From contig CATNEN010000030.1 of NCBI GenBank assembly GCA_950097015.1, forward strand, positions 4,573,001 to 4,637,000: a DNA stretch of 64,000 bases, in the 5' to 3' direction. A program made the position numbers and the translations under genes. The DNA comes from Macrostomum hystrix (lineage: Eukaryota; Platyhelminthes; Macrostomidae). The notes under the pieces are model-generated. The model ran no database searches and had not been told where the DNA came from. It saw only the letters and a list, made by a program, of their open reading frames with translations. Shown here piece after piece: positions 23,201 to 36,403 of this stretch (its first letter is position 1; every line of letters begins with the position of its first letter).

Positions 23201-24652
23201 ATTTTTTTCTTTCCTGTCGATGTTTTACAGGTTCTTTCTCGTCCACTGGAAGTCGCAAATATTTTTGTATCAATAATTTTTTTATTTCGTTTTACCATAA
23301 AGTCCATAACTTACCTGCCTAGTTGTGAACTCGCACTTCCTTGCCTTGTGGGATGGCCACCGTATTCGCGACTCGCTAATGCAAGGCCTGCACGCAGCCT
23401 GGTCGGCTGGGGCTATGGGTCTTGGCGCTGCGCTCAAACCCTTTTTGGATCCTAATCTGACTGCATCAACGAATTCGTCTTCAGCGTTTCCATACTCTGG
23501 TCGCGTCCAGTTCGCCTACATTTTGTTTGCCAGCCTCGGCACTCTGCCTCTAAGCACCCATATTCTTCTGTTCGCCTGGGATCACTGGACTGTCGGGTCC
23601 AAGCGCCGAAAGCGAACAGTTGACCGATCTAACACACTCGAAGCCCCAGTTAAGAATGGCGAGAGCGACATAGCGAGCAAAGCCCAGCCAAGCAAGCTGT
23701 CTGGCTGTTCGGCTCTCATTGTTATTTTATTTGCCATCCTTGTCAGACTATTTGATGTCGAAGGATTCATAAGCTCATTCCTGTCCTCCTATTTGTTCTA
23801 TGGCTTAAAATGGTCCACGCCCGACGCTTCAGTGGCCTTCTCTGTGTTCTTTGCTGGCCAGTTCTCAGGTCGCCTACTCAGCGTTCTCGTGTCCGCATTC
23901 GTCAGGCCGTTGCATATCCTACTGGCCAATGGCCTCCTTATTGTTGCGTCTGGCATTGTGCTGGGTACTTTTGGCCACATTATGCCGGTGAGTTGTAATT
24001 CTCTTTCGTTAGTTGCTTTAGATTGCAAAAAATGATTAGATCAGCTATTTGCCTATATAAACGAGTTGGCCTAGAAAATAAAAATTGTAAGTTTTAAAAA
24101 TTAATATTTCATTAGCTTATAGCAAGGTCATATGATTCGCGAGGCTGGATGAGAAGTTTTATTTATTTAAGACCTACACAGCTTGATAGCTACATAATGA
24201 TCGGGAATACGAGCTCTACGACGAAATATAAATATATTATAAATTTTTATTCGCCGTTGTCAGTTTGACGCTCTAAATTGCAACATATTTAAATCCCACA
24301 AACCTATTTGCAGGTCCCATACGTGACTTCCTTCGTGATGGGTATTGGCAATTCCAGCAGCTTTCCCAGCGTATTCCTCTGGTTGTCCGAGTTCGTGCCC
24401 ATCACTGGGCCCGTATCAGCCTCGCTTTTCCTTGGCGACCTGGTTTCCCTACTGTCACCAGCCTTTGGCCACGTCATCGAGACGAGCTGGCCAGCCTTCT
24501 TCGTGTGCTTCACCAGCGCATCTGGCTTTCTCAGCGTCTGCTCGTTGGCTATCGGAAACTGCGTTGGCCGGCGCCTAGTGGCCAAAGCGGTGGAGACTGA
24601 TGGGCCGCAACAGAGGGAGCTGTGTGAGACTTCTCAGCCCATGCCGACTTAG
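20296..24652 (+). CDS. MFSD4/NaGLT1-like major facilitator sugar transporter (four exons)
   Basis: A twelve-helix membrane transporter of the MFSD4 family (MFSD4B is the sodium-dependent glucose transporter 1); the substrate here is inferred only. Coding exons 20296-20484, 20738-21020, 23323-23987 and 24314-24652 join in phase at GT-AG sites to give 491 residues, about the family length. The N-terminal 50 residues are acidic and cytoplasmic. Exon 2 has VDLASLYSVSLATIS, the counterpart of the family GPTLxDLA region. The exon 2/3 junction creates GGAIDSIVNSHFLALW, matching the D-x-x-x-N motif after helix 4, then MQGLHAAWSAGAMGLGA. A charged central loop (RRKRTVDRS) separates the two halves. The start is the first in-frame ATG after the acceptor at 20274. 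Intron 2 (2.3 kb) holds a SINE split by a P-like transposon. AATAAA at 24756 may end the mRNA. Confidence 0.9.
21298..21305. repeat. Target site duplication, left copy
   Basis: GTGCCTTT here and again at 22882-22889 directly flank the P-like element. Eight bases is the duplication length of the P superfamily. The intact SINE copy at 28431-28745 has GTGCCTTG once at the same place. Confidence 0.9.
21306..22881 (-). mobile_element. P-superfamily DNA transposon, internally deleted
   Basis: Perfect 32-bp terminal inverted repeats lie at 21306-21337 and 22850-22881 (outer end CACAGACCAAGAAATA) with an 8-bp target duplication GTGCCTTT. Subterminal inverted 16-mers ACGATCGATAATTGTG lie at 21402-21417 and, reversed, at 22759-22774, about 100 bases from each end. 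This matches the general layout of Drosophila P (31-bp ends, short subterminal repeats). The 1576-bp length, a broken THAP region and a missing transposase centre indicate a non-autonomous derivative. Confidence 0.92.
21973..22583 (-). pseudogene. P-element/THAP9-like transposase remnant
   Basis: On the minus strand an ATG at 22581-22583 opens a THAP zinc finger (CCALGC, then further on the FPKD, KRKW and VCSVHF blocks of the C2CH pattern). A frameshift at a T run near 22466 breaks the THAP domain. After about 60 unrelated residues the frame contains CYIAGAFVRRM and CAPCRSAL, typical of the C-terminal part of P-type transposases. The RNase H-like catalytic centre is absent. The frame stops at 21973. 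It would not make an active transposase. The spared ends could still be moved by an enzyme from a complete copy elsewhere. Confidence 0.85.
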
Positions 24653-27359
24653 CAAGTTCTGCTTAAACACGGCGCACTGGTTTCTATAGAATTGCTTTGC
24701 ATTTTTTGCATCCGATCATTCCACGTTGTAGCAAATAGTCACTCTTCTAGTACTAATAAAATTTAGGCTGCGCGACTATCTAAGTAAATAGCTAAATTGA
24801 TACATAATATACGATCTGTTGTGCTCTAAATACTCGTACTACGCTCGTACAACACTTTCAATCAATGTATAATTCGCATGCCTTCTTTTTAAGCCTGCCC
24901 CCCGACTCCGAGTTTTGTGACTTTACAGTAAACTTAATGGTCTTATTGTGTAACTTATTGTGTGATTTGGTCTTTTGGAATGAGCTTCTATTGATAGCTT
25001 CTGTTCTTTTGAAACAATTGATAGTTTCGCAATAGTATAGGTTCAATTTTTCAGTCTTGTTTCTATGCTTCACAATTTTAAGTGATACTGTATTATTAAC
25101 ATATTTTTTTTGGCTTGCGCATGCAGTTGAAAGAAAAGTTTCCTAAAAATATCATTTGAATTAAAAGACCGATTTAAATAAAGCTTTGTAAATTTTTCTA
25201 ATTTTTGTGCTTGGATCTGTTTATACCGTGACTAGAACTAAAGCAACAAAAGTCAACATTTATAGAAAGATATAAAAGATGATTTTCCAAACGTTTTTTT
25301 CATATATTTAATATCATCAAAAATTATTTACCACAAAAACTTGCATCTAAATGATACTCGTAAATTAAGCACTTTAGAATTTGAAAAAAAATTGGCGAAG
25401 ATCTATTCACATTCCCATCAAGCGAGTCCGAAAGTACATGAAAGTACAGATTTTTCTTTTTTGAGACAGTGACTGTTCTCTAATCGCCTCGTTTCCTTAT
25501 TGAAAAACGACTACAAATTTGTAACTTTTGTAACAGAAACGAATTGTTTTCATTTCTCCTTTACTATTTTACTATTATACTATCAGCTGTGCACGTTGCA
25601 AAATACATCTTTGTAAATGCCGTCACAATGTTCCTTGGTGCGTTCTGGTGGTAACAACTACGGGCTCGTATGTTGGTAACAACATAACTAAATTTTCAAT
25701 AAGTTGATCTTTCTGGCTGCGTCAGGTGGAAGAAAAGCCGCATTTATTTAATTTAACTCACAATCAACTTATGCTAATGAAGTCTCGACGTTGGCACAGC
25801 AATCAAATGAGGCAAAAACACAATTGTACTTATGACCGTTTAACTGAGAGTAATTCTACACCAAAGAGAGTCATTTCGTGAACGAGTAAAATTCTAAACG
25901 AAAAAAATTCCTTCCTTCAAGGTTGATATTGTCGTTGCTTAATCCTCTAAATTTCTTCGTGTTGGTCGTTTTAACAAATGTTTTAGATTAAAAGGTTATG
26001 TAATGCTCAAAACTAAACAAGTATGATTACGAAGTTTTAAATAACAATTTTTACACAAATAAAGTATTTTTTGGTAAACATACATATGTTGTTTATTTTG
26101 GCTTGATCAATGTAATTACAATACATTTAAGTCCTCAAAATACGATTTATTTCGCAATGCGGTACAAAAGTTCCATTGTGTATGGATATTTCAACCTTGA
26201 TATTTAAACTATATTGGCTTGCTGACTGTAGAATTGAATTTTTGTAAATGCAGAGCTTTTATGTATGAAGCGCGGGCTTCTTGAACTTTAATCCTTTAAA
26301 ATTACCTTGGGTTTTCCAATTGACTTGAAACTGGGTTGTTGATGGAGTTATATGTTGTAGCTTACCTGTAACTTTTAAAAGAATATCTGTACAGTAGTTA
26401 ATAAAAGTTCGCGTATAGTTTTTTAATAATAAAATTTATAACTAAGCCTAGTCTTTATTTACCTACTTTTATGAACAATTACTATCTATGAATAAATTAA
26501 TAAAAACATTTAAAGCTTTATAGCAAAAATGAAGTTTTTGCTATAAAGGCTGGTTGCTAAGTGATATTTGTAACTTTAATGTATAATATGTGACATTTTA
26601 TATTTAGCCTAAGTACTATATTTATGTAAAAAGTGCTCTATTTTTTGTTTAGAAATTTTGATTTTGTATTAAGACAGTTTTTATATGTGTTTATTTAAAT
26701 ATTTGATAATGAAACATCTTTCTATTCAGTCTAAGTCAAGTTCAGTCAAGAGATTTTTCTTAGATAGCTACCTAAAGCTATGGCTATATTAGCTAGCAAT
26801 AACCAATTGTTTTAGCCATAATTATTTTCGGCATCTAAATTAATGATTCCAATGTAATGATCCAGTGTAATGATCTGTTTGTATTGCAATCAACAGTGAT
26901 ATGTTTGTTATAAATAAACAAACCTATTATTCTAAAATTATATATTTAAAGAATTAAATGTGGGCCAAAATGGTTTTAAGCCAAAAATTGTTTGTGACCA
27001 GAATTCTAGCTTGTAAAATTACTTATAAATGAAGCTAGCTTAAATAAGTTTTAGGTTCTTTTTGGAAACAGTCCCTAATGGAGCAACTTTAAAAAAGCTG
27101 AGGACACTCCTGCTAGGCATGCAGGTGCGCAGTTGTTTTCAAGAAAAAGAAAAAGAAATCTGCAATTGCTATATATCTTCAGTCTGACTCAATGTAGTAT
27201 TTGATTTCACATAAAAATGTCAAAAGACAATTTTTTTCTCTGTAGTGTATTTCTATAATTAGAACAGCTAAGGTTGTCTTTTCACACTTGGGCATTGCGG
27301 AGCATGTATTTGTGTAGGGGCACAAGGGCGCACTGTTTGTTATACATCTACATACATAC
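24653..27359. other. Intergenic AT-rich DNA between the MFSD4-like and CBP genes
   Basis: No exon recognised on either strand. ORFs are short and of low complexity. The last few hundred bases presumably include the promoter and 5' UTR of the CBP gene, but no specific element can be assigned. Confidence 0.5.
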
Positions 27360-30300
27360 ATGCGCAACACCCGGCCGACCCAGCCAAACTGGCCGGGTGA
27401 AACAAGTGCCAAGCAAGGTAAGTCCCAAAAACCAATCGACCAAGCGCAAAAAAATCAAAGGGGGGACCAAGGGACAAAAAAGGAAGGCGTGAAGAAAAGG
27501 AAAGAAGGGAGAGAAAAAGAGAGCAAACAAGAGCAAACTAAGTTGCAAATAGAGCAATGAAACAAACTAAGTCGTAATTAGAGCAAAAACTAAATCGCAC
27601 GGCCGGCTAAGATTTGGGAGGTTGCGCATGTATGTCTACATACTTACGACAACTTTACACAGACAGGACGCGGCTGCGTGGACAGGAATTTCTTTCTGCA
27701 CAGCTGCGCAGGCAATTTTTCACAAGTGCGCCAATAGGGGATAAACTGGCTCCAATAGGGGATTCAGTTTATCATTTTTATTAATATTTTTGTGGGTAAG
27801 TTAATTTTGTACTTATGCTTAATACAAGCCATATGTTTGAATAGTTTAGGTTAGCAACTAATACAAAAAATACCCCCTGGCATTTTATTTTAGTGTTTAG
27901 TGTAGGCCAAGGCCAGAGTTATTCCTTGATCTTGGCTACAATATATCTTAAAAACTAAAGAGTTGATACTTTATAAGTAAAAGTTATTTCAAAAAGCATT
28001 TTTTTATTTAATGAAATCAGTTTCTAAGGCACTTTAGAAGTTCAGAATGGAAAGATGGAGACTTAATGGAGACCTAATTATCTATAAATAGCTAAGCTGC
28101 AAAATATATAACATTTGAACATACTCTAAATAGCATGTTGAAAGGTTTTTTAATCTATATAGTAATAAAAATAAATAAACTTTCAATTTATGTCAAGATG
28201 TTAACATAAAATGTATTATTTCATTTTTAGTTATTTTGTAGAGAAAGCTTTGATGTTATAGCTATTTGTTATGTAGTTTCTGTATTATAGAAAATTAAGT
28301 TATACAGCTAGGACAAAAATGTTAATATTGATCTAATGCTTTATGTTTCTTACTCAATCATTTGTAACTGGCCCAAATAACTACTTAATAGATAATAATA
28401 TTAATAATAATAATAATTGTATGTGGGCAATTGGCACATTATTAAGTGACACTAGACCTGCAGCCAGAAAGGAGGCAATTCTGCCCATTTTGTTGACTCC
28501 TAAGCACACATAATTTATGCAAGCACATACTTATACAGGTGTGTATATCTGCCCTGACTTTCTCATTGTCAGGCAGTGTGCACTTCACTGTGCCTTGGAG
28601 GTTGGCCCTCAAGGGCATAAATTGCACAAGCCCCTAAGCCTTCTCTCTGCCGCTGCACCCCAAATAAATATGGCCTCACTGATTCAAACTTAGGGACTGT
28701 GGTACAAGAGGCAAACATGTTTACTGCTCTACCACTGACCCCCTTCTAATTAATATATTATATGCCAATAAACTATCAAGATATTCAAAACCAATCAAAT
28801 GACCAACTTTTCTCAATTTCTTAGGCACTTACAATGATAAAAAAATTCAAAAGTACTACTGTTCCTTTTGTCTTTAGTAAAATAGACTATTTCATTAAGG
28901 CTTTAATTATTTGAACACTTAAAACATTACATTTATATTACCTAATGTAACAAGTTGTTTCATTTGCTGGCAGACAATAATATGGTAAACATGGTGACAC
29001 AAACTAGATAATTTTTTGAGGATTAATTTTTATCTGGAAAGCTAGATTTTGGTAGATAAAATTGTTTTTAGAAGTTTTCAGCAAATATAAAAAGTTCTTT
29101 TTGTTTATATACAAAGTTGCATCTAATTTACATATATGTTTCCTATATTTAATTAATGTGAATGTAATATATTGAATCAGTCAATGTAACATAATTCTTA
29201 TATGGCCTCCATTTTGAAGATTAGGAATAAAGGTAATGATGGAATGTAGCTTATATATATATTTATCCTTCTGCCCAGTATTTATTTCTGTGTAAGGTTT
29301 AATAATATTTTGAATGGAAGTATTTAGAAAACATTATTTTTTATAAAGTTTTTTGAATTAAAATATCACTCTTAATGTTATTATGTTGCAAATTCTAAAT
29401 TATAATAAGCTATACCCTTTTACCAAAATAAAAAAGACTTTTTAACTTTTTAACATATGGTATTTAGACAGACTGCCACAGCTAGGATAGCAACTTATAA
29501 AAAAATAAGTCTAGCATTTTTTTCTTTGCACAATTGTTCAGATTATATTTTATTGGTTCAAGCATTGAGTCTGTAGACTGAAATACTGGTCCAACAGACA
29601 GACAGATCCTAGATCTTTAGTATGAGTGTGAGTGTATATTATTTACTGTAATATATTTTGCAGCACATGTCAGTTTGACCAATAATCTCTTAATATTTAA
29701 ATGATAGAAGCTATTGTTTAGCCTGAGTTACATTGGCAGTACTAAGTATAGTTGCTCATTTTGTATGCTTGTGAGCTAAGCTTTGAGTGAGATCCTTTAG
29801 ATTTCTGGTACCTACATTAGTACAAAAATAATATTTATGCAACTTATATAACAAGGCTGCTGTTTTTATCACACAGTTTGCATTTACATATAATTTATAC
29901 ATAACATAGAGTAGATAGATATAAATAGAAGTATGTAACCCCCGCTTATGTAAGTCTTAAGCTTTCTCTGCATTTTTATGCTAGAGAATTGTATAACATA
30001 AAGTATTAAAAAAATATTTTATTGTAAAAAGTTGGTACATGTCTGTTTTTTAAATAATGTATGAGCATCTCTGTTGAATCATTTGGTAGTTTTATTTATC
30101 TGCCAAAGTCATTAGAAACTTCAAAGAAGTGCCATATCCATATAAAACGTAATATGCTTTCCAGGGATGCGACCTATGGGCGCACCCGGCCAGTCGGCCC
30201 AGCCACCAGCTGGACTGCAACTCAGCGGTCAGCCGCCACCTGGAGTATCTGGCGATCCAGACAAGCGAAAGTTGATTCAACAACAGCTTGTTTTGCTTCT

Positions 30301-33300
30301 CCACGCACATAAGTGCAGGCAGAATTGTACCCTTGCTCATTGTGAGACGATGCGCAATGTCTTACATCACATGCAGAATTGTACTGAGGGAAAATCCTGT
30401 CTGACTCCTCACTGTGCTAGCAGCAGGCAGATTCTTAATCATTGGAAAAACTGCGCTAATCCAAGCTGCCCCGTTTGCGAGCCCTTAAAGAGCCAGAATC
30501 AGAGAGCAGTCCAGATGCAGCCAGCTCATGCAGTACTGCCTCCGCAACAAGTGGTAGCGCCTCAGCCAGTACTGCAGGTTCAGCCGCCGTTTCGACCTCA
30601 ACCACCTATGCAAACTATTCCACCGCCGGCTCAAATGCAGGTGCAACCGATGCGCCCGACTACTCAACCAATGTCATTAACCAATCAGCAGTTGGTTCAG
30701 ACTAACTCTGTTCCTGCATCTGGCTACAGCACCGTAGTGCATTGGCAACAGCCACAACAAGTGATTAGAATGTCACCTTTGGTTCCTCAAGGGCCACAGG
30801 GTCCACAAAATCGAACTATTAGTATGATGACAAATGTTCCCCAGATTCCGAATCCCATACAGCAGAACGTTCAACCGGGAGCTGTTCAAAAGCCGCCTCA
30901 ACAGGTACCGCCTCAGCCCCCGCCGCAGCCGCAGGTGCAGGTGCAGCCTTTGCAGCCACCTTCATCTACTCAAGCAGTAGTTACGACTTGCAGCACAACA
31001 AGTGTTGGAGGTGGCTGGCAAGTAGAAGTCACAAATGACATGCGGAATCATTTAGTTCGTCGTATTGTTCAGACAATTTTTCCGTCTCCAGACCCAGAGG
31101 CCTACAAGGACCCGCGCATGACCAATCTTATAGAATATGCAAAGAAGGTTGAGCGCGACATGTACAATTCAGCGAGGAACAAGGAGGAATACTTTCATCT
31201 GTTAGCTGAAAAGTGTTTCAAGATTCACAAGGAGCTCGAGGAAAAGCGGCGTTCACGCAACACTGTCCAGACTGGAGGCTCTCAGCGTCCAACCGGTACA
31301 GCCGCGACTCCTGCTCAGGCATCTGCTTCTCAATCTGGAACTCCGGCCGCAGTTTCTAACCCTTCATCAGTGTCCGGTATTAGCGACGGAATATTAGCTA
31401 TGCCACGCACTAATAGTGCTGCTACAGCACCATCAGATTGTGTTGGAGACGACAATTCACTTTCGGCAGTTGATCTTGCAGAGCGAAACTTCATTCAGGC
31501 AATTAAGAAGTTTGAAAATGACTCCTCGAGAAGCGTTGACGTAACAATGGTGAAGGAGGAGCAAAAGGCTCCAGAAACAGTTAAGCATATCAAGGCTGAA
31601 CTAGTAGAATCAGCTGTTTCTGATGGCCGTGGATCTGAGACAGTGTCGTTCACAACACCAGTGAAGGTAGAATTAAAACAGGAGGACATCAAGCAAGAGT
31701 CATCGGAAGCGTCGAGTTCACAACGAGCCCAGCCTAAAGTGCTTCGAGATCCAAAGCGCTGGACTCGTGAAGAACTAATGCGCGCATTTCACCCCGTGTA
31801 CGAGAAGCTGTACAGCAGTGAACCGGACTCATTTCCTTTCCAGCGGCCTGTTGATCCAATCCAGCTTGGCATTCCAGATTATCCATCAATCGTAAAGAGC
31901 CCTATGGACCTGTCTACCATTAGCAAGAAGCTTCAAGAAGGCAGCTACAAAGACCCATGGGAGGTTGTTGGAGATTTCTGGCTTATGTTTAACAATGCCT
32001 GGCTGTACAACAAAAAGTCGTCCAAGGTCTATCGATATTGTTCTACACTTAACGGTATCTTTGTCGAGGAGGCTGACAAAGTAATGAAAGACCTCGGATT
32101 TTGCTGTGCTGTTGAGCATGTTTTCGAGCCGAAGGTTCTCTACTGCTTTTCGCCTAACAGCTGCACAATTCAGAAAGACCAGACGTATTATACATTCGTA
32201 AAGAAAGACCGCGCCGCGTATCCAGGACTCAGCTGTGACAAGTATCACTTTTGCGAGCCTTGCTTTGTGAAATCTGTTGAGTTTGTTGACATTTACGAAG
32301 ACATATCAAGTCAGCAGCCTGTTAAAGTGCCAAAATCTGAATTTGAGCAGAAGAAAAACAACGTGAAAGAGATGGAAAAGTTTTGCCAATGCAGGGAGTG
32401 TGGTCGAAAGTGGCACTCCATCTGTGCACTTCATTTAGACGAAGTTTATCCGAGCGGTTTTGTTTGCCCTGGCTGCATTTCTTCAAAGAAGATTGTAAAG
32501 CGCGAGAATCGCTATACAGCAAAGAAGCTCATACCATGTGTATTAAGCGACTTTCTGGAGAAGCGAGTCAACGACTTCTTAAAGAAAAAGGAGACAAATG
32601 CTGGAACTGTGTACATTCGTGTTTTGTCAAACGTTGACAAACAATGTGAAGTAAAGCCTTTAATGCGAGCGCGTTTCACTGATGCTGGATCGTTTCCTGA
32701 ATCTTTTACATTCCGCTCTAAGGCGATATTTGCCTTTCAAGACCAAGAAGGTGTCGATGTTTGTTTCTTTGGTCTGCACGTTCAAGAGTACGGCTCAAAT
32801 TGCCCTCAGCCTAATTGTCGGCGAGTGTACGTCGCCTATCTCGACTCAGTTCATTACTTCCAGCCTCGGAAGTACCGCACCGACGTATACCACGAGATTC
32901 TAATTGGCTACCTGGATTATGTAAAGAAACTTGGTTACGCTTTTGCGCATATTTGGTCTTGTCCCCCATCAGAAGGTGACGACTACATATTTCATTGTCA
33001 CCCGGCAGACCAGAAGATTCCAAAGCCAAAACGTCTCACCGACTGGTACCGACGTATGCTGGACAAGGCCTTGATTGAAAGAATCGTCGTGGACTACAAA
33101 GATATTCTGGCCTACGCGCTCGAGAACTCAATAATGTCGCCAACTGATCTGCCCTATTTTGAGGGAGACTTTTGGCCTGGCTCACTTGAAGAACTTATTA
33201 AAGAACTGGACGAGCAGAAGAAAAAGATGGAGGAGGAACAGCAACAAATGGACAATGAAGACGATGAAGCAGAGGAGGGCGGCGACGGTAGCAAGGCGTC

Positions 33301-36300
33301 CAAGAAGAATCCGAAGTCCTCTAAAAATAACAACAAGCGCAAGGCAAAGAGTAAAATTACGTCCACTTCTAAGCGCAAGAAGTCAAGTTATTTGGCCACT
33401 TCTGGCACCTCACCTGATCACGACGACCTGATTTCTAAGCTCTATGAAGGTAAGCTAGCCCAATAATTTCATAAAATAATTTCAGCTGTATCTTTCAATT
33501 AGGGTTGAAATTATTATTTTTTTTCATGTCTATTTATTTATATTCGAATCCCCCATCATGAAACTCTACCTCATTCTTTATAATTTGCCTTTCTTTTACT
33601 AAAGGCTTGGAGCGACACAGAGATGTATTCTTCGCCATCCGTCTGCATGGGCCGCAGTCAGTGGCTAATCTGGGCCCAATTGAAGATCCTGATGCGGAGG
33701 TTCATCTTGACCTGCAGGATGGCCGAGACAATTTCCTGTCCATGGCCAGGGACCGACACCTGGAATTCTCCAGTTTGCGCCGCACTAAGTTCTCTACGAT
33801 GATTATGCTTTATGAGCTTCACTCCGAGGCTCGCAAAGAGTCCTTCTCCTTTAACTGCAACAAGTGCCAGGCTCAAATTGAAACACGCTACCACTGCACG
33901 GAGTGCGATGACTACGACCTTTGCCAGAAGTGCTACGTAGACAACGACCATCCGCATGAGCTGGTTAAAAAGACTGGTCTTCTGGTTGAGCCCGACGGCC
34001 CTGGTACTGTTGACGCCAATTCTCCTGAGCCCCGCCGCGTCTCCATCGAGCGGTGCATAAAGTCCTTAGTGCATGCCTGCACGTGCCGGGACGCTAACTG
34101 CTGCCAGCAGACTTGCATGAAGATGAAGCGCGTCCTGTATCATACTAAAGTGTGCCAGAAGAAGTCGTCTAATTCCTGCTCTCTGTGCAAGCAGCTTATT
34201 GCTTTGTGCTGCTACCACGCGAAGTTCTGTTCAGATGTAAGTTAAATATATGTTTTTTAGAAGTCTGAAAATGGAATTTTGCAAACAGTTCAGTCAATCG
34301 AATGTTTCACAATTTTGTTTTTAAGGTAAAGTGCGCCGTGCCGTTCTGCCAAAACATCAAACAGCGCCTTAAGCAGCAGGCACTGCAGCAACGTCTACAA
34401 CAGGCACAGATGCTCAGGCGACGAATGAACATTACCAGAAAAGGCCAGCAGCCACCTTCAACTGCGCCCACTGCCTCTTCGCTGGTGTTGCAGCCTCCTG
34501 TTAGTCAGTCAACGGCTCAGATTCCCCCTCAGATTATGCCTATCCAACTTCAACAACCGCAGCAGCAGGTAACGAGTGTCTATGCTACACAACCAGCTAT
34601 TCGTGCTCCGATTCCTGCTCAAGCCTACACACCTGGTTAGTTGAACTTTTCGCAATTTAATTTTATTGTAACCAGCAGGCTATTAGGCCAACTAAAGTTA
34701 TCAGCTTTTTTATATTTTTAACTGCTCTTAAATGCGTGTACATAAGGCTAAGCTAGGCTAAACTCTCCGCAGTTTTTACATAAGCAAAGTATAACAAGAA
34801 ACCATTTATTGGACTTATGCTGTGAAAAAATGTCTGTTTATTTAATTACTTGCGCTTTTTCGGCTACTATAGAAGGCCACTATTTCGTTAACGTACTTAG
34901 TAGTTTATCAGTTTATTAACTTTCCAAATCTCAGTTCCCGGCGGCCAACCTGCACAGCCGCAACAGCCGCAGCAGCAGCAGCAGCAGCAGATGTGGCAGG
35001 CGGCACCCGGGCAACGCATGCCAATGCAGCCGCAGCAAGGCCAGCCGCAGCCTCAACAAATGGGTGGCGTGGCACGTATGACCGGCCCGGCAGGCCAGCA
35101 GCCCACTCCGCCAAATTACAACAGGCCTCCGCTCAGTGCCCAGGAGCAGTCCAGGCTGGATACTGTCTGGAGTCAGGTTAGTGGTCTTAGTTTATTTTCT
35201 TGATTTCTGATATTTATTGTCTATACCTGGGATCTAGAGAATAAGCTGATGTGATGTTCGTTGATATTTTGTGAGAGGAATTGGGCTTCTTAAGCACTTA
35301 AGCATTTTTGAGTACTCGTATCTATGGTTTAACAGTTTAGAAAACTTAAGCATGCATTTTCGTTATCTGAGTACGCATAAGACTCGTACATTGGTTTTTG
35401 TTACAAAGAAGCCACAGCTTGAGAGCTTGTAGCCCATTTGTTAGAGCTTCAGGCTCCTAACTTGGAGGTCGAGAGTTCGAATATCAGCCCGGGGTGACAG
35501 TATGTCCTTGACAGGACAGTTCTAAAAAGACACTACTTAAATTCCACATGCTTCAGTTCACCCATCTAGGTACCAGCATCAGCTGGGGTAGAGATAACGG
35601 TGGGTTGGGCGGCATCCCAGTACACGGACTAAACAATTGTACACAGCTCAGTAGCTGCAGCTGTGCCACACACATGCCACACACAGGCTGTTTATCTTGC
35701 CTACTTGGCAAGGATTAATTTCTATTCTATCTCAATTTATTTGTGTTTCATTAAATAAACTGAAATAACAGTTCAAGATCAATAATACGAGATTTAATAT
35801 CCATGAATGCGATACATGGATATTACACCTTTCGTTTCGTGCAGGCGTCCGTAATTTTAGCGACGCATCTTAGAGCTCATAGTTTTTAATGGACCTTCAG
35901 ATTTTTCGCAGTTAAGCAGGTCACTTGCTGGCTAATTAAAGAAGGTTAATCGGTTTTATATATCGCTTATATATACTATAATCTGTTTTATAGTATTTGA
36001 AATCACACTGAATCTTCCTTCGAACCCTGTCTCGCAGGTGATGCAGAAGATCAACAATCCCAGCTGTACCCAGCAAGAGAGGGACACTGCTAAGCAGTAC
36101 GCTGAGATGATCAGGCGCGATCCTCACTCCTTCCTCTTGCGGCTGCACAACAGTGAGCAACGCCGACTGCAACAGCAGCAGCAAGTGGTCCAAACTCAGC
36201 AGCCACAGGCCCAGCAGCAAGTTCGATTCCAGCAGCAGCAGCCGGCCTATTTTAACCCACAGATGCCTTGCCCGCCTCGAATGCCTGGCATGGGGCAGAG

Positions 36301-36403
36301 GCCACCGGGTGAGCAGCTCTTAATGGGGCAGCCCCCGCAAGATCCACAGCAGCAGATTCACACACAGGCGGAGAGGCTCGGTCAGTTTGCTGACAAGCTG
36401 TAA
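27360..36403 (+). CDS. CREBBP: CBP/p300 histone acetyltransferase (six exons)
   Basis: A nuclear co-activator that acetylates histones and transcription factors. Exons 27360-27417, 30165-33449, 33605-34236, 34326-34635, 34935-35176 and 36038-36403 join in phase to give about 1630 residues (human CBP is about 2440). Approximate domains are TAZ1 50-127 ([20 protein letters not shown]), KIX 301-385, bromodomain 557-665 ([17 protein letters not shown]), RING/PHD to 800, and HAT 805-1160 ([15 protein letters not shown]). The HAT keeps the tryptophan and tyrosine used in catalysis (IWSCPP, DWYRRML) and has a lysine-rich autoinhibitory loop. ZZ is at 1193-1233, TAZ2 at 1261-1350, and an NCBD-like helical segment lies near 1510 before a glutamine-rich end. 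Exon 1 (19 codons) is an inference from donor and phase; otherwise ATG 30167 starts the protein. The final TAA is inside a donor-like GTAAGT, so a further 3' exon is possible. Confidence 0.97.
27418..30164. other. Intron 1 of the CBP gene (inferred)
   Basis: AT-rich and non-coding. Begins GTAAGTCCC after AAGCAAG and ends TTTCCAG. It contains a purine-rich stretch at 27460-27560 and a SINE at 28431-28745. Otherwise nothing is recognised. Confidence 0.5.
28431..28745 (-). repeat. tRNA-derived SINE, family 1, uninterrupted copy
   Basis: On the minus strand it starts GGGGGTCAGTGGTAGAGC, has a B-box-like region, then GGCATAAATT and CTTGAGGGCC blocks, CTGACAATGAGAAAGTCAGG, AATGGGCAGAATTGCC, and ends near GTGTCACTTAATAATGTGCC. 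It gives the empty-site reference for the P-like insertion in the copy at 21121-23048. It lies antisense in CBP intron 1. Confidence 0.85.
35425..35730 (+). repeat. tRNA-derived SINE, family 2
   Basis: The tRNA-like head TAGCCCATTTGTTAGAGC is followed by the B box GAGTTCGAATATC. A central block (TAGGTACCAGCATCAGCTGG) and an end with CTACTTGGCAAGGATT follow. It lies in the intron between CBP exons 35176 and 36038. A related older copy is at 3085-3370. The central block recalls the shared core domains of several metazoan SINEs, from general knowledge. Confidence 0.75.

Noticed and set aside
32682-33029. ORFs antisense to or out of frame with the CBP acetyltransferase exon
   Set aside because: The CBP frame is fully explained by domain matches; these are shadows.
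35425-35500. Possible genuine tRNA gene
   Set aside because: A and B boxes are present but the acceptor stem does not pair and a SINE body follows.
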